From: Spirochaetia bacterium
GTDB lineage: Bacteria > Spirochaetota > Spirochaetia > Treponematales > Treponemataceae
Direction of reading: 5' to 3'
DNA length: 52,379 nt
Assembly (NCBI GenBank): GCA_900769975.1
Contig: CAAGIR010000027.1
Location: 1-52,379 of the forward strand
The notes under the pieces were generated by a model that made no database searches, was not told where the DNA came from, and saw nothing but the letters and a program-made list of their open reading frames with translations. Each line of letters begins with the position of its first letter. Position 1 is the stretch's first letter. The translations under genes were made by a program, and so were the position numbers. Shown in pieces: positions 1-7,537 of this stretch.

Positions 1-212
1 CTCTTACCGAGCGTGAAAAAAAACTGATGAAGGAGAATGCAGAGCTGAGGGAAGCAAATGACATTCTCAAGGAGGCCTTCCGTTTTTTCGTAAACGACCG
101 GAAGAGGTAAGTGTACGGAGCATCTACTGGTTTATTCATGACCAGAGAAAGAAATTTCATGTGAACAGGATGTGCAGCTCTCTTTCGGTTAATGAAATCT
201 ACTGTATTGAGC
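1..212 (+). mobile_element. Remnant of an IS3-family insertion sequence, truncated on both sides
   Basis: This stretch holds the C-terminal end of an OrfA transposase and the first residues of an OrfB in the -1 frame, the usual arrangement of IS3-family elements. OrfB similarity stops where a run of nine C begins (215-223), directly against the 3' end of the flippase gene on the other strand. The left part lies outside the window. The protein fragments differ from the IS at the right end of the window, so the two are not copies of one element. Confidence 0.75.
3..110 (+). pseudogene. IS3-family OrfA transposase, C-terminal fragment
   Basis: Only the last 35 residues are inside the window, ending in FRFFVNDRKR and a TAA stop. 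The sequence is a charged, leucine-spaced helix (LMKENAELREANDILKEA), matching the coiled-coil that follows the helix-turn-helix in IS3 OrfA proteins, where it mediates multimerisation. The start is beyond the window edge. The OrfB fragment follows in the -1 frame. It may be intact upstream, but the element is dead because OrfB is cut short. Confidence 0.7.
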
Positions 213-235
213 TACCCCCCCCCATTTATGTATAG
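104..235 (+). pseudogene. IS3-family OrfB transposase, N-terminal fragment
   Basis: In the -1 frame relative to the OrfA fragment, a reading frame gives SIYWFIHDQRKKFHVNRMC followed by SLSVNEIYC. This is the start of an IS3-type OrfB: the helix before the HTH_21 segment that normally precedes the DDE integrase core. After about residue 35 it runs into the C9 tract (Pro-Pro-Pro) and stops at 233-235. None of the catalytic core is present, so this is a non-functional remnant. Confidence 0.65.
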
Positions 236-2954
236 TTACAAATATCTTCTTTGCTACCCTGTATGGAAGGCGGCAAAATTTATGCCAAAGTGATACGGTT
301 GTGTATTTTTTGAGGACTTTTTCAAACGGTTTTGTTTCCAAATCAAAATAAAACTTTGTGCGTGCCTTTGGCATTTTTGGAGAACAAACCATTGAAGGAT
401 TGTATTTTATTCCCTGTTCTAAAACTATCTGTTCCATTGTGCAACTGTATTTCAGTATAGACCAAAATTCGGCTGCTTGACTAGAATGTAGCATTACTAA
501 AGAAGTGCCTTTGTCATCATCAAAATGCGGAAGAACATTCTGTATTCCCCAGAAGTCTGCAAGGGTAATGTCGCTCGGACGGTTCAAAAACCGCACGGGG
601 CATTTATAACAGGAAGAACGCAACGCAATGTTCGTAAGGAATATTTTCATGTACAAATCTTTTCTATGGGAAGCACAGTATTCACTGTCATTCGCATAAG
701 TGAATGACAGTGAATACTGCTTCCAGCCGTCATTCTTCCGCCTGAAAGCAGTTTTCACGGTCTGCGAAGCAGACTTTTTTTCGCGGAAAATTTTGTATTT
801 TTGCCATAACTTATTGGAAGGTACTCCATGGCAGATAAAATCCACAGTAAAAAGATTTTCATATTCTTTTTTAAGATATTTCTTTAATCCTTGAATTTGG
901 CAAGGTGTTCCGCTAAATAAAACTTTTCTCCCCAGCTCCAAAAATATCTTGCAGTCTTTATATGAAGAGCCGATTACGCTCTGTACATATTTTGACCCTT
1001 GAAAATCCTTTAACCCTTCAACAGAATCAGTCCAACCGTGAATTACAGAAAAATCAGCTGCAAACTTTGCACCAAAAACTACCCCATCTTGTTCTATTAT
1101 CTTTTGCGCAATCGCCGTAAAGATGCCGCCTGATGAACTGTTCAGACGGACTTCTTCATCGTTATTGAATGCTGCGTTCGCAACCGGTTTACTGGTGGAT
1201 GAACCTGCTGAAACCGCCGTGTTTATAGGATTTATTGCAGGACAGACTTTTTCGCAAAGTCCGCAGTTCACGCATTTTGCTTTATCTATAACAGGGTACA
1301 AAAAGCCTTCAATGTTCGGCTGCATAGAGACTGCTTTTTTTGGACAGCAAGAAAAACAGGCATGGCATCCTGTGCAGTTTTCAACTTTTTCTACATGTAG
1401 TCTTTCGATTTTACAAGTTACCACAGAACGATTTTTTTTACCCTGAAAAAACAAAGTAATCTTTTTTAAAACAACATTCCGTTCATTTTTTGTCATTCCC
1501 AGGAACAAAATACAAAGTGTTGTACAAACTACAGAAATAAAAACTGTGGCAAAGATTCTTAATATGCTTTCTTCTATTTTATTTACAAACAAAATAGGAA
1601 CTATTACAGAACATGACGAAACAATAAAACAAGGTATTATAGTTTTTACAATAAACTGCTTAACAGAAAGTCCTGAAAGTTTTGCAACAATAAAAAGCCT
1701 CACAATAAAAGCCGTAATAGAAAGAGCAATCATCACAAGCATTACAAAATACGGCGGAAACCCCTGCATTAAAGCAACATAAGAAAGTGGAAGATTAAGC
1801 AAAAGGATTCCGCCCACAACACCCTGATACAAGCGGATTTTCCCTGTTGCCTGTGCAAGTGCCATAATCGGGAAACTTATGGAATCAACAAGAACTTCAA
1901 TAAGTGTAAGCTGAGTAAAAATCACGGCATAATTAGGAACATTCTTAAGCCACAATCCCAAAACTCCTTTCATTTCAAGGCAAAGCGGAAGAGTAAAAAT
2001 GTACATCAAAAAAAAAGTAAACTTACAGCCTCTGTAAACAAGGCGCATAGTCTCATCTTTTTGATTTGCGGCATAACTTTTTATAATCTGCGGACGCAAT
2101 GCCGTACTGAAATTCTGTGCGAAACTGGAAACTGCAGAATTAACCTGACTTGCAATTCCACGGGCGGCATTTACAATCGCACCAAAATGCAGGTTCAAAA
2201 GAATACTGATACCCTGGTTTTTTATCATTCCTGCAATGTTTCCAAAAAGATTCCAGCCACTATAACTGATTATTTCTTTTAAAAGCGCACCGTCTTTTAT
2301 GAACCTTACCCTACATTCTTCATATTTTTTATGACAATAGATTCTGCAAATGGAAGTGTTTACTAATGCAACGGACATCATCAACAAGCTATATAAAATC
2401 AATTTATCATAAGGAAGAATCTTCAAAAGAAAGACGATTCCAAGCTTCATGCAGGCTTCTACAATGCTCACATAAGCGTAAACACTCATATTCTCATGTG
2501 CGATAATGCTTGCCATGTAAGGGGTTGTAATCAGCGACAAAAGAAAAGAAACAATCGCCGCCTGAAAAATCCAGTTGGCAGCAGTCATTCGCTCGTCAGC
2601 TATAACAAGCTTTGTGTTTACAAACCACAAGCCCAAAGTTTCTGCAAGCGCAACAATCACCAGTGCAATTAGAACATAAATTTGAAAAGTAACGCTGAAT
2701 GTTGTTTTTAAATGTTCAGCATCATTTTTTCCAAGATCATAAGAAAAATACCGCTGACTGCTGGAAGCCATTGCCCCGCTCAAAAAGCCGAACATTGTGA
2801 CAACACCTGCCACAACATTGTAAATGCCATAATCCTCCGCTCCAAGCGTATTCAAAACAACTCGCACCGTATAAAGCGAAACCGCCATAATCAAAATCTG
2901 GCGGAAATAGAGAAGTAATGTGTTTTTTGCTAACCGGCTTGAATTAGTTTCCAT
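189..2954 (-). CDS. Oligosaccharide flippase fused to 4Fe-4S / FrhB-like domain
   Basis: This is a 921-residue protein with two parts. Residues 1 to about 510 form a polytopic membrane protein of the Wzx/MATE-like polysaccharide transporter superfamily, beginning METNSSRLAKNTLLLYFRQ. Flippases of this kind move lipid-linked repeat units across the inner membrane. Residues from about 520 carry two ferredoxin clusters (CTGCHACFSCCP near 526, CVNCGLCEKVCP near 560). These are followed by a coenzyme F420 hydrogenase beta-subunit C-terminal (FrhB) domain with SGTPCQIQGLKKYL and FICHGVPS. Separate flippase and FrhB genes are commonly neighbours in polysaccharide clusters; here they are one open frame with no internal Met near the junction. 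The last residues (VAQYSRFH) are read from the IS remnant past a G9 tract, so the natural C-terminus was probably at or near the tract. The redox substrate is unknown. Confidence 0.85.
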   Translation of the reverse strand: METNSSRLAKNTLLLYFRQILIMAVSLYTVRVVLNTLGAEDYGIYNVVAGVVTMFGFLSGAMASSSQRYFSYDLGKNDAEHLKTTFSVTFQIYVLIALVIVALAETLGLWFVNTKLVIADERMTAANWIFQAAIVSFLLSLITTPYMASIIAHENMSVYAYVSIVEACMKLGIVFLLKILPYDKLILYSLLMMSVALVNTSICRIYCHKKYEECRVRFIKDGALLKEIISYSGWNLFGNIAGMIKNQGISILLNLHFGAIVNAARGIASQVNSAVSSFAQNFSTALRPQIIKSYAANQKDETMRLVYRGCKFTFFLMYIFTLPLCLEMKGVLGLWLKNVPNYAVIFTQLTLIEVLVDSISFPIMALAQATGKIRLYQGVVGGILLLNLPLSYVALMQGFPPYFVMLVMIALSITAFIVRLFIVAKLSGLSVKQFIVKTIIPCFIVSSCSVIVPILFVNKIEESILRIFATVFISVVCTTLCILFLGMTKNERNVVLKKITLFFQGKKNRSVVTCKIERLHVEKVENCTGCHACFSCCPKKAVSMQPNIEGFLYPVIDKAKCVNCGLCEKVCPAINPINTAVSAGSSTSKPVANAAFNNDEEVRLNSSSGGIFTAIAQKIIEQDGVVFGAKFAADFSVIHGWTDSVEGLKDFQGSKYVQSVIGSSYKDCKIFLELGRKVLFSGTPCQIQGLKKYLKKEYENLFTVDFICHGVPSNKLWQKYKIFREKKSASQTVKTAFRRKNDGWKQYSLSFTYANDSEYCASHRKDLYMKIFLTNIALRSSCYKCPVRFLNRPSDITLADFWGIQNVLPHFDDDKGTSLVMLHSSQAAEFWSILKYSCTMEQIVLEQGIKYNPSMVCSPKMPKARTKFYFDLETKPFEKVLKKYTTVSLWHKFCRLPYRVAKKIFVTIHKWGGVAQYSRFH
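215..223. repeat. Homopolymeric C9 tract (G9 on the minus strand) at the IS/flippase junction
   Basis: Nine consecutive C sit in the last codons of the minus-strand flippase-FrhB gene, exactly where IS homology ends. Read on the minus strand, the tract follows ATG (ATG then G8), so it could be the start of a lost downstream phase-variable gene. Changes in tract length would alter only the last few residues of the fusion protein. Confidence 0.6.
676..719. repeat. Perfect 18-bp inverted repeat, 8-base loop, inside a coding sequence
   Basis: The left arm, 676-693, contains AGTATTCACTGTCATTC; the right arm, 702-719, is its exact reverse complement. The loop is GCATAAGT. It lies in the FrhB part of the flippase fusion gene, where it encodes QYSLSFTYANDSEYC. 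A perfect 18-bp stem inside a gene is unlikely by chance. It has no following U-run on either strand, so it does not look like an ordinary terminator. Confidence 0.8.
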
Positions 2955-3072
2955 AAAACTTTTAAAACGCTCTTTTTGAAATAATAGTACAGAAGGAGTG
3001 TTTATTTGTCAATATGTTCATTTTATGAATGTTTATATCATCAGAAAATCATTTATGCAATTTTTCTTCACC

Positions 3073-3474
3073 CTACACTTTCTCATACCCAAGCTCTTCA
3101 TCACTTACATAATCGTGCTGGACATCATAGATAATCTGTAAATTAATATCATCTTTTTCTGCAAGGTTTTGATAATGGGCTATGACATCTTTGCGGATTT
3201 CCTCTCCTCCGCACCAGATTACTTCTTCTCCACTGCGAACTGGTTCTCTTGTACAAAAATAAATGAAAAGATGGTCAGGTTTGGAATCCATAATGCCGTT
3301 TAAAATTGTTTCCAACATCAATTCTGATACTCCATTTGGAAAAACAATGGAATCACCGGCTTTTACCTCACCTCCTTCTTTTGTTTCAAGAAAATCCATC
3401 ATATCTTCTATTTTAGTTTGACGAAAATCTTTTGGAGCATCACCAATTAAAACGGCACATTTTCTCATAAACAA
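3073..3474 (-). CDS. Small caspase-like fold protein of unknown function
   Basis: This 133-residue protein is encoded one base after the winged-helix gene (3476-4012) and so is probably co-transcribed. It opens with CAVLIGDAPKDFRQTK, has a central HLFIYFCTREP strand-loop and a later INLQIIYDVQHDY segment. This order resembles the small C14 caspase fold (ALLIG, then FYSGHG, then DACHS). If so, both catalytic positions are replaced: the His-containing loop reads CTREP and the Cys-containing loop reads DVQHD. The fold reading is my inference and weak; the protein could be unrelated. Its position suggests it works with the regulator on the downstream polysaccharide genes. The start has no strong ribosome-binding site, which fits translational coupling. 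Confidence 0.55.
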   Translation of the reverse strand: MFMRKCAVLIGDAPKDFRQTKIEDMMDFLETKEGGEVKAGDSIVFPNGVSELMLETILNGIMDSKPDHLFIYFCTREPVRSGEEVIWCGGEEIRKDVIAHYQNLAEKDDINLQIIYDVQHDYVSDEELGYEKV

Positions 3475-3475
3475 C

Positions 3476-4012
3476 CTACTCTTCTATTAAATCTAAAAGG
3501 CTCGTACAACCTTGCTTCTTTAATCGTTTTATTACATCCAGTTCACACTGTTCACCAACTACACAAAAAGCATCTTTTTCAACAGGCTCATTGACATCTT
3601 TTTCCACAAAAGAAATATCGTTCATCTGGCAAGCATAAACAAGCAGAAATCTTATATAACTTTTGCCATAAAGAACCAATGATTTTTTTCCCTTATTTTT
3701 TGCTTCCAAAACGGTATTACAAAGGGTTTCATTGTATCTGTTAGCAATCTCAAATGTGCGTTTAGCAAATTTCTGGCTTCGTTCTTTTAGTTCTGCAATT
3801 CCTTCCGGTGTTACTGCATACGAAAGTTTTCTTAGATTAACATTTGTAAGCATTATCCATCCACGCTCAACAAAACGCTTTAAAATTGCATTCATCAGCC
3901 CGATTGAAATACCAGCATTATCAGCAAGAACTCGCTGAGTTGCCAAAGGCTCTTGTTTAAGGGTGTCTGCAATATTTTGTAAAACGGCTACATCACTATT
4001 TGACATATTCAT
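3476..4012 (-). CDS. Winged helix-turn-helix transcriptional regulator
   Basis: This 178-residue protein has an N-terminal winged-helix domain of MarR type. LKQEPLATQRVLADNAGISI forms the first helices and GLMNAILKRFVERGWI the recognition helix, with a wing around NLRKLSYAVTPEGIAEL. The C-terminal half (KKSLVLYGKSYIRFLLVYAC onward) looks like a Rossmann-like sensing or partner domain; I do not recognise its ligand. The gene sits between the acyltransferase and flippase-FrhB genes on the same strand, so it probably regulates the surface-polysaccharide module. A good promoter has its -10 only six bases upstream of the ATG at 4012 and there is no Shine-Dalgarno sequence, so the message may be leaderless. 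Confidence 0.75.
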   Translation of the reverse strand: MNMSNSDVAVLQNIADTLKQEPLATQRVLADNAGISIGLMNAILKRFVERGWIMLTNVNLRKLSYAVTPEGIAELKERSQKFAKRTFEIANRYNETLCNTVLEAKNKGKKSLVLYGKSYIRFLLVYACQMNDISFVEKDVNEPVEKDAFCVVGEQCELDVIKRLKKQGCTSLLDLIEE

Positions 4013-4018
4013 TTTCTG

Positions 4019-4047
4019 AATATAATAAATATGACAAAAAAAGTCAA
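4019..4047 (-). promoter_or_regulatory. Sigma70-type promoter for the winged-helix gene, possibly leaderless
   Basis: On the minus strand, TTGACT (4047-4042), a 17-base spacer and TATATT (4024-4019) are followed after six bases by the ATG at 4012. With a normal -10 to start distance, transcription would begin at or next to the A of the ATG. Confidence 0.6.
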
Positions 4048-4181
4048 AAGAACATATTCAGACGTTGTGGATTCTTTGTCATTTTTTCAGTCAATAATAC
4101 CAAATTTCAGGACAACAAAGATCAAATTATAGACATAAAAACTTTTTACTGTCTCAAAAGCAATTTTTTTAATGAATTAGA

Positions 4182-5359
4182 CTACACTCTTCCGCCAGTT
4201 AAAAGCACAAACAGTTTCGGGCAAATTTTCTTTAATGCAATGCCCAGTGCCATGCCAATTGCAACGGTTAGAATCGTAACACCGAAATATTCAGCAAGGC
4301 AGAAAAACGGATTTTTCATAGGAAGGAATTTCAGCCAAAGTCTTATCAGATTTGCGTTTAAAACAGGAGCGTGTATTGCATAGAGCCAGAATGAAAAGGC
4401 GGAAAGATACGACAAAGTGGCAAACGCTTTTTCAGATTTTACAATTACTCCAGAAAGTTTCAACAACAGGACGCATGCGCACACAACCGCACACCAATAC
4501 ATTGCAGTTTTTCCGCTCCCATCGCTGAAAGTCCATGCAGAAAAAAATGTAAATAAAACCAGTAAAACTGCTTCGCCCCAGCCTATACGGTCAATTTTTT
4601 TAAACAAAGGAAAATCAAATTTTCCCCAATACAGACCGACGGTATAGAAAAAAAGTGCCTGTGTCTGCACGACAAATGTATTTACAGGTGCAACAAACAA
4701 AATAGTCACAAGTGCAAAAAATCCACGCGGAAACTTTTTTATAAAAAACATAATTACCGGCGAAAGCACAGTAAGGATAACAAGATCCCGCACAAACCAG
4801 AACTGAAACACAAATCCCGGAAGTTCGCCAGCACCTTTCTCTGCACTATACCCGAAAATCTTGTGCACCCAGTCAAGCAAACTCCAGTTCAAAGCGGTGT
4901 TTTCCGAGTGCTGTAAAAACTGCGGTGCAATCTTCAAGAGAATCAGTTTTAGTCCGGTAAAATAGAAACCGTAAATAACCGTCCATAAAAAATATGGCAG
5001 TACAAGCGACTTTGCCTTTTTCTTAATTAAAACACCGTAGGAATCGTTTTTCCGTGCCTGCAAATATGCCGCAAACAAAAAGAAAAGTGGCACTGCACAT
5101 CGTGCAATTCCATTGGAAATAAAAAGCTGCACCCATCTACCAAAGGCATTCTGGTTAAACAAAATATTCGCTCCGCCTTTCGCAACAGACTCCGCAATAC
5201 TTTCCACCGTAAAATTGTTGTGAATGAACACGACAAGAACTGCAAGTAAAAACCGTAAACTCGTAATCCGCTTAGAAGTTTCCTCTGAAATTACAGTTTG
5301 ACCATACCCCCCCCCACTTTTTGTGGAGAGGTTATTTCAATTTCTTCTTTTTTCATCAT
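4182..5359 (-). CDS. Acyltransferase 3 family membrane protein, phase-variable, out of frame as sequenced
   Basis: The main open frame (stop at 4182, continuing upstream past a GTG at 5231) encodes a polytopic acyltransferase 3/OafA-type protein, which O-acylates surface sugars or glycolipids. The family's N-terminal motif (RFLLAVLVVFIHNNFT) is complete only if reading begins at ATG 5359. From there the sequence reads MMKKEEIEITSPQKVGGG, then reaches a G9 tract at 5315-5307. With nine G the frame goes off and stops at TAA within a few codons. With ten (or seven) it would continue into GQTVISEETSKRITSLRF and the whole enzyme. This is the layout of slipped-strand phase variation, captured in the OFF state. 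Internal GTG or TTG starts could give a shortened protein lacking the conserved first helix. Confidence 0.8.
5307..5315. repeat. Poly-G (G9) phase-variation tract in the acyltransferase gene
   Basis: Nine G on the minus strand lie about 15 codons after the start at 5359. The bases just before it (CCACAAAAAGTGG) can form a small hairpin. A change of +1 or -2 G restores the acyltransferase frame. Confidence 0.8.
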
Positions 5360-5454
5360 GTTGTTCTTTTTAACATTTTTACATTCTTTTTTCTACTCTC
5401 CCCAAAAGTCTCCCAAAAAGTAAAACAGTTAAAATTTTTCGCTAGTCGATAATT

Positions 5455-6246
5455 TCATCTTAATTTTATAGTCATCACCATCTGCACAATCCACCCCAGA
5501 AAATTTGCTGCTATAACTGCATAGAAAAACCAGTCTTTTAATAAAAGACCGTTTTTCTGTTTTGGCAGTTTTTTTATCAGGGATTCGTTCTGTTCCTCGC
5601 ATTTTTTAAGGAATTCTATTATCCTGTTTTTTATCTGCTCGGTCCGGTCATTGTGTTTTGCAAGACTTTCACGGCAGTCTTTTTTGAACAGTACCATCTG
5701 CGATTCTGTGGCTTTCTGACAATTCCGGTTGTATTCCGTCATTTTTTCATTGATGAGCGTTTCCGTTGTCTGAAAATTTTTTACTTCCTGGGCAAGAGCT
5801 GAAACTCCGTTCACAATGTTTTCTTTCAGCTCCGAAACTGTCTTATTAAGTTTCCGTGAATTTTCCTCAAGATGCCTTTTAAGAATTATGTTATCCATTT
5901 CGCTTTTTTTCAGCGCAAGCTGGTCTTCAAGATTTCTTGAATATTCAACTTCCTTATCAAGTTTTATTACCAGTTCCTCCGCTTTCTCCTGAAATTCAGA
6001 AATACAGCGATTAAATACATTGGTACTTTCAGAAAAAAGCGTTTCCATTTCTGATGATTTTCTTTCAAGAACACGAGAAATACTGGCAAAACTTGAAAGC
6101 TTCCGGCTGATTGATTCCGATGTTTTTTCAAGGCGGATTATCCTGTCTTCTATTGAAATAGAAACTGGAGCATCTTCCGCCTTTGGCTGGGTTTCTATCT
6201 GCGGGACAGGATTCTTTTCAGGAATTTCTTCACTCTGCTCTGCCAT
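5455..6246 (-). CDS. Coiled-coil protein with C-terminal membrane anchor
   Basis: This is a 263-residue protein and the last gene of the ParA-SSB operon. Residues 1-30 are acidic and Pro-rich, and residues from about 30 to 225 are strongly predicted long heptad-rich helix (Glu, Lys, Leu and Ser spacing). Near the C-terminus a hydrophobic stretch, WFFYAVIAANFLGWIVQMVM, looks like a single transmembrane helix. It starts at ATG 6246 with GGAGGAAG upstream and overlaps the preceding gene by 17 bases. The shape recalls mobilisation accessory proteins that tether a nucleoprotein complex to the membrane, but no family-specific motif is visible, so the role is unknown. Confidence 0.7.
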   Translation of the reverse strand: MAEQSEEIPEKNPVPQIETQPKAEDAPVSISIEDRIIRLEKTSESISRKLSSFASISRVLERKSSEMETLFSESTNVFNRCISEFQEKAEELVIKLDKEVEYSRNLEDQLALKKSEMDNIILKRHLEENSRKLNKTVSELKENIVNGVSALAQEVKNFQTTETLINEKMTEYNRNCQKATESQMVLFKKDCRESLAKHNDRTEQIKNRIIEFLKKCEEQNESLIKKLPKQKNGLLLKDWFFYAVIAANFLGWIVQMVMTIKLR

Positions 6247-6655
6247 CAGCAGCTTCCTCCATCCGCTTTAGCTTGAGGTCTGTTTCAATTCGGACAGGAA
6301 CACCGTCTTTCCAATATTCCTCTGTATCTCCGCCATCTGCCACGACCTTCAAGATAATTCCTTTCTTCCAGAATTCCCAATGTCCTGGCCATTCAACTGC
6401 CGGCTCATCATCTTTTGAACTTATTACTCCGTCCTCAAAATTGTACTTTACAAGTCGGGCCGAACTTTCATCATAGCCGTCTTCTCCTTCCGACCGACCG
6501 TTCTTGTCTTCCCTACGAAGCCGCTGACCATTCACAAGTTCACCGTCCGTCTCCCGGAAAAGTGTAAACTGATATTTTTTGTGAACCGATGCTGATTTTT
6601 GATACAGCGGATTTTCCTGTATCTTTTTTAAAAATTTTCCATATTCATTTGTCAT
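6230..6655 (-). CDS. Small protein with degenerate WxNG/REDGPAV-like repeats
   Basis: I start this gene at ATG 6655 because a strong GGAGGATAAA site lies just upstream; a longer frame to 6721 exists but overlaps the preceding gene and lacks a site. The protein has 141 residues. Its C-terminal half has two units of the form PAVEWPGHWEFWKKG and DTEEYWKDGVPV, related to the EWWxNGxxHREDGPAV repeats common in phage and mobile-element proteins. The N-terminal part is charged. The neighbouring 97-residue gene carries the same repeats, so the two are probably diverged paralogues. Function unknown. Confidence 0.65.
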   Translation of the reverse strand: MTNEYGKFLKKIQENPLYQKSASVHKKYQFTLFRETDGELVNGQRLRREDKNGRSEGEDGYDESSARLVKYNFEDGVISSKDDEPAVEWPGHWEFWKKGIILKVVADGGDTEEYWKDGVPVRIETDLKLKRMEEAADGRAE

Positions 6656-6668
6656 TTTATCCTCCAAC

Positions 6669-6962
6669 TTAATTTTCTGGCTGAACTTTTTTTCCATCAA
6701 ACCACCATTCTTCATAGCCATCGCTTAAATCAATTACAGCCGGATCTTTCTCACAATGAAGAACTCCGTTTTTCCAATGCTCAATATGTGTTCCATCGTG
6801 CATTTCAACAGCCGGAAGCGTTCTTCCTTCTTCGTCCTTTACATCATTCAGATAGCCGTTTGTTATGCGGACTGTCAAATCTTCAAGAATGTAGTCGCCG
6901 TCTGCAATATCCATTTCTTCATCAATAATTATTCTGTGCTGAAACTGGCAGAAACTTTTCAT
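6669..6962 (-). CDS. Small protein with WxNG/REDGPAV-like repeats
   Basis: This is a 97-residue protein. The repeats read PAVEMHDGTHIEHWKNGVLH then DPAVIDLSDGYEEWWFDGKK, closely following the DGTKEWWxNGxxHREDGPAV pattern, a beta-hairpin repeat of MORN-like type whose partners are generally unknown. The ATG at 6962 overlaps the stop of the upstream gene as ATGA, so translation is coupled. It is one of a pair with the 141-residue protein downstream. Confidence 0.65.
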   Translation of the reverse strand: MKSFCQFQHRIIIDEEMDIADGDYILEDLTVRITNGYLNDVKDEEGRTLPAVEMHDGTHIEHWKNGVLHCEKDPAVIDLSDGYEEWWFDGKKVQPEN

Positions 6963-7204
6963 CTCTTTCCCTCCCAGAAACTAAAAGGATTTTCCTCGTC
7001 AATTTCATTCAGTCTTGTCTGGAGAACCAGAATTTCATCCTGCAATTTCTTAGCAATTTTTCTGCAACCTTTTGCTTCCTCTGATGCCTTTTTCAAAATG
7101 TCTGAAATAAAATCTTCCACAACAGGATTTTCTGTATTTTCAAGTTCTTCGCACAGAGCCACCATTTCATCTTTGCCGATATAAATGCTTATTCCGAATT
7201 TCAT
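6959..7204 (-). CDS. Small hypothetical helical protein
   Basis: This 81-residue protein is read from ATG 7204, which overlaps the SSB stop as ATGA, with GGGAGGAAG upstream. It begins MKFGISIYIGKDEMVALCEE and is mostly charged helix afterwards, with likely coiled-coil around residues 40-68. No family recognised. Tight coupling between SSB and the next gene suggests a part in the same DNA-handling operon. Confidence 0.6.
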   Translation of the reverse strand: MKFGISIYIGKDEMVALCEELENTENPVVEDFISDILKKASEEAKGCRKIAKKLQDEILVLQTRLNEIDEENPFSFWEGKR

Positions 7205-7521
7205 ACCGCTTCCTCCCTTTTACCTGTAAACTGCACAATGTCTGCATTTACATATTTCTTGAAATGCACTTCTCCCATTGAATCCATATACCGTTTTTCA
7301 TCAAGAAAACCGGCTATCACAACTTCCTTGCCTTTCTGAAGATCCGGATAAATTGACCGTCCGATTCTTTTCAAAAAATGCACCTCAAGAATCATAGGAC
7401 TTGTTTTCTTATTCGGAAGTCCATAGTCCACAAGATGAAAGACAATCATTTTGTCTTCATCGTTCAAATCCACAAGCTCCGCATTTTGTGCGAGCCTTCC
7501 AATTGCCGTTATTCTGTTCAT
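7201..7521 (-). CDS. ssb: Single-stranded DNA-binding protein (SSB), short plasmid type
   Basis: This 106-residue OB-fold protein begins MNRITAIGRLAQNAELVDL. The later features are typical of an SSB core: VHFLKRIGRSIYPDLQKGKE, then VVIAGFLDEKRYMD and KKYVNADIVQFTG. It lacks the acidic C-terminal tail that recruits host partners, so it may act alone on single-stranded plasmid DNA during replication or transfer. CGGAGG stands upstream of ATG 7521. Identification rests on the motif order, not an alignment. Confidence 0.8.
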   Translation of the reverse strand: MNRITAIGRLAQNAELVDLNDEDKMIVFHLVDYGLPNKKTSPMILEVHFLKRIGRSIYPDLQKGKEVVIAGFLDEKRYMDSMGEVHFKKYVNADIVQFTGKREEAV

Positions 7522-7537
7522 AATCCTCCGCGAATTT

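Noticed and set aside
676..719. Rho-independent terminator
   Set aside because: No run of T follows the stem on either strand and the repeat is inside an intact coding frame.
4000..4383. Plus-strand frame between the regulator and acyltransferase
   Set aside because: It runs over the end of the acyltransferase gene in reverse and the promoter of the regulator; its translation shows no domain.
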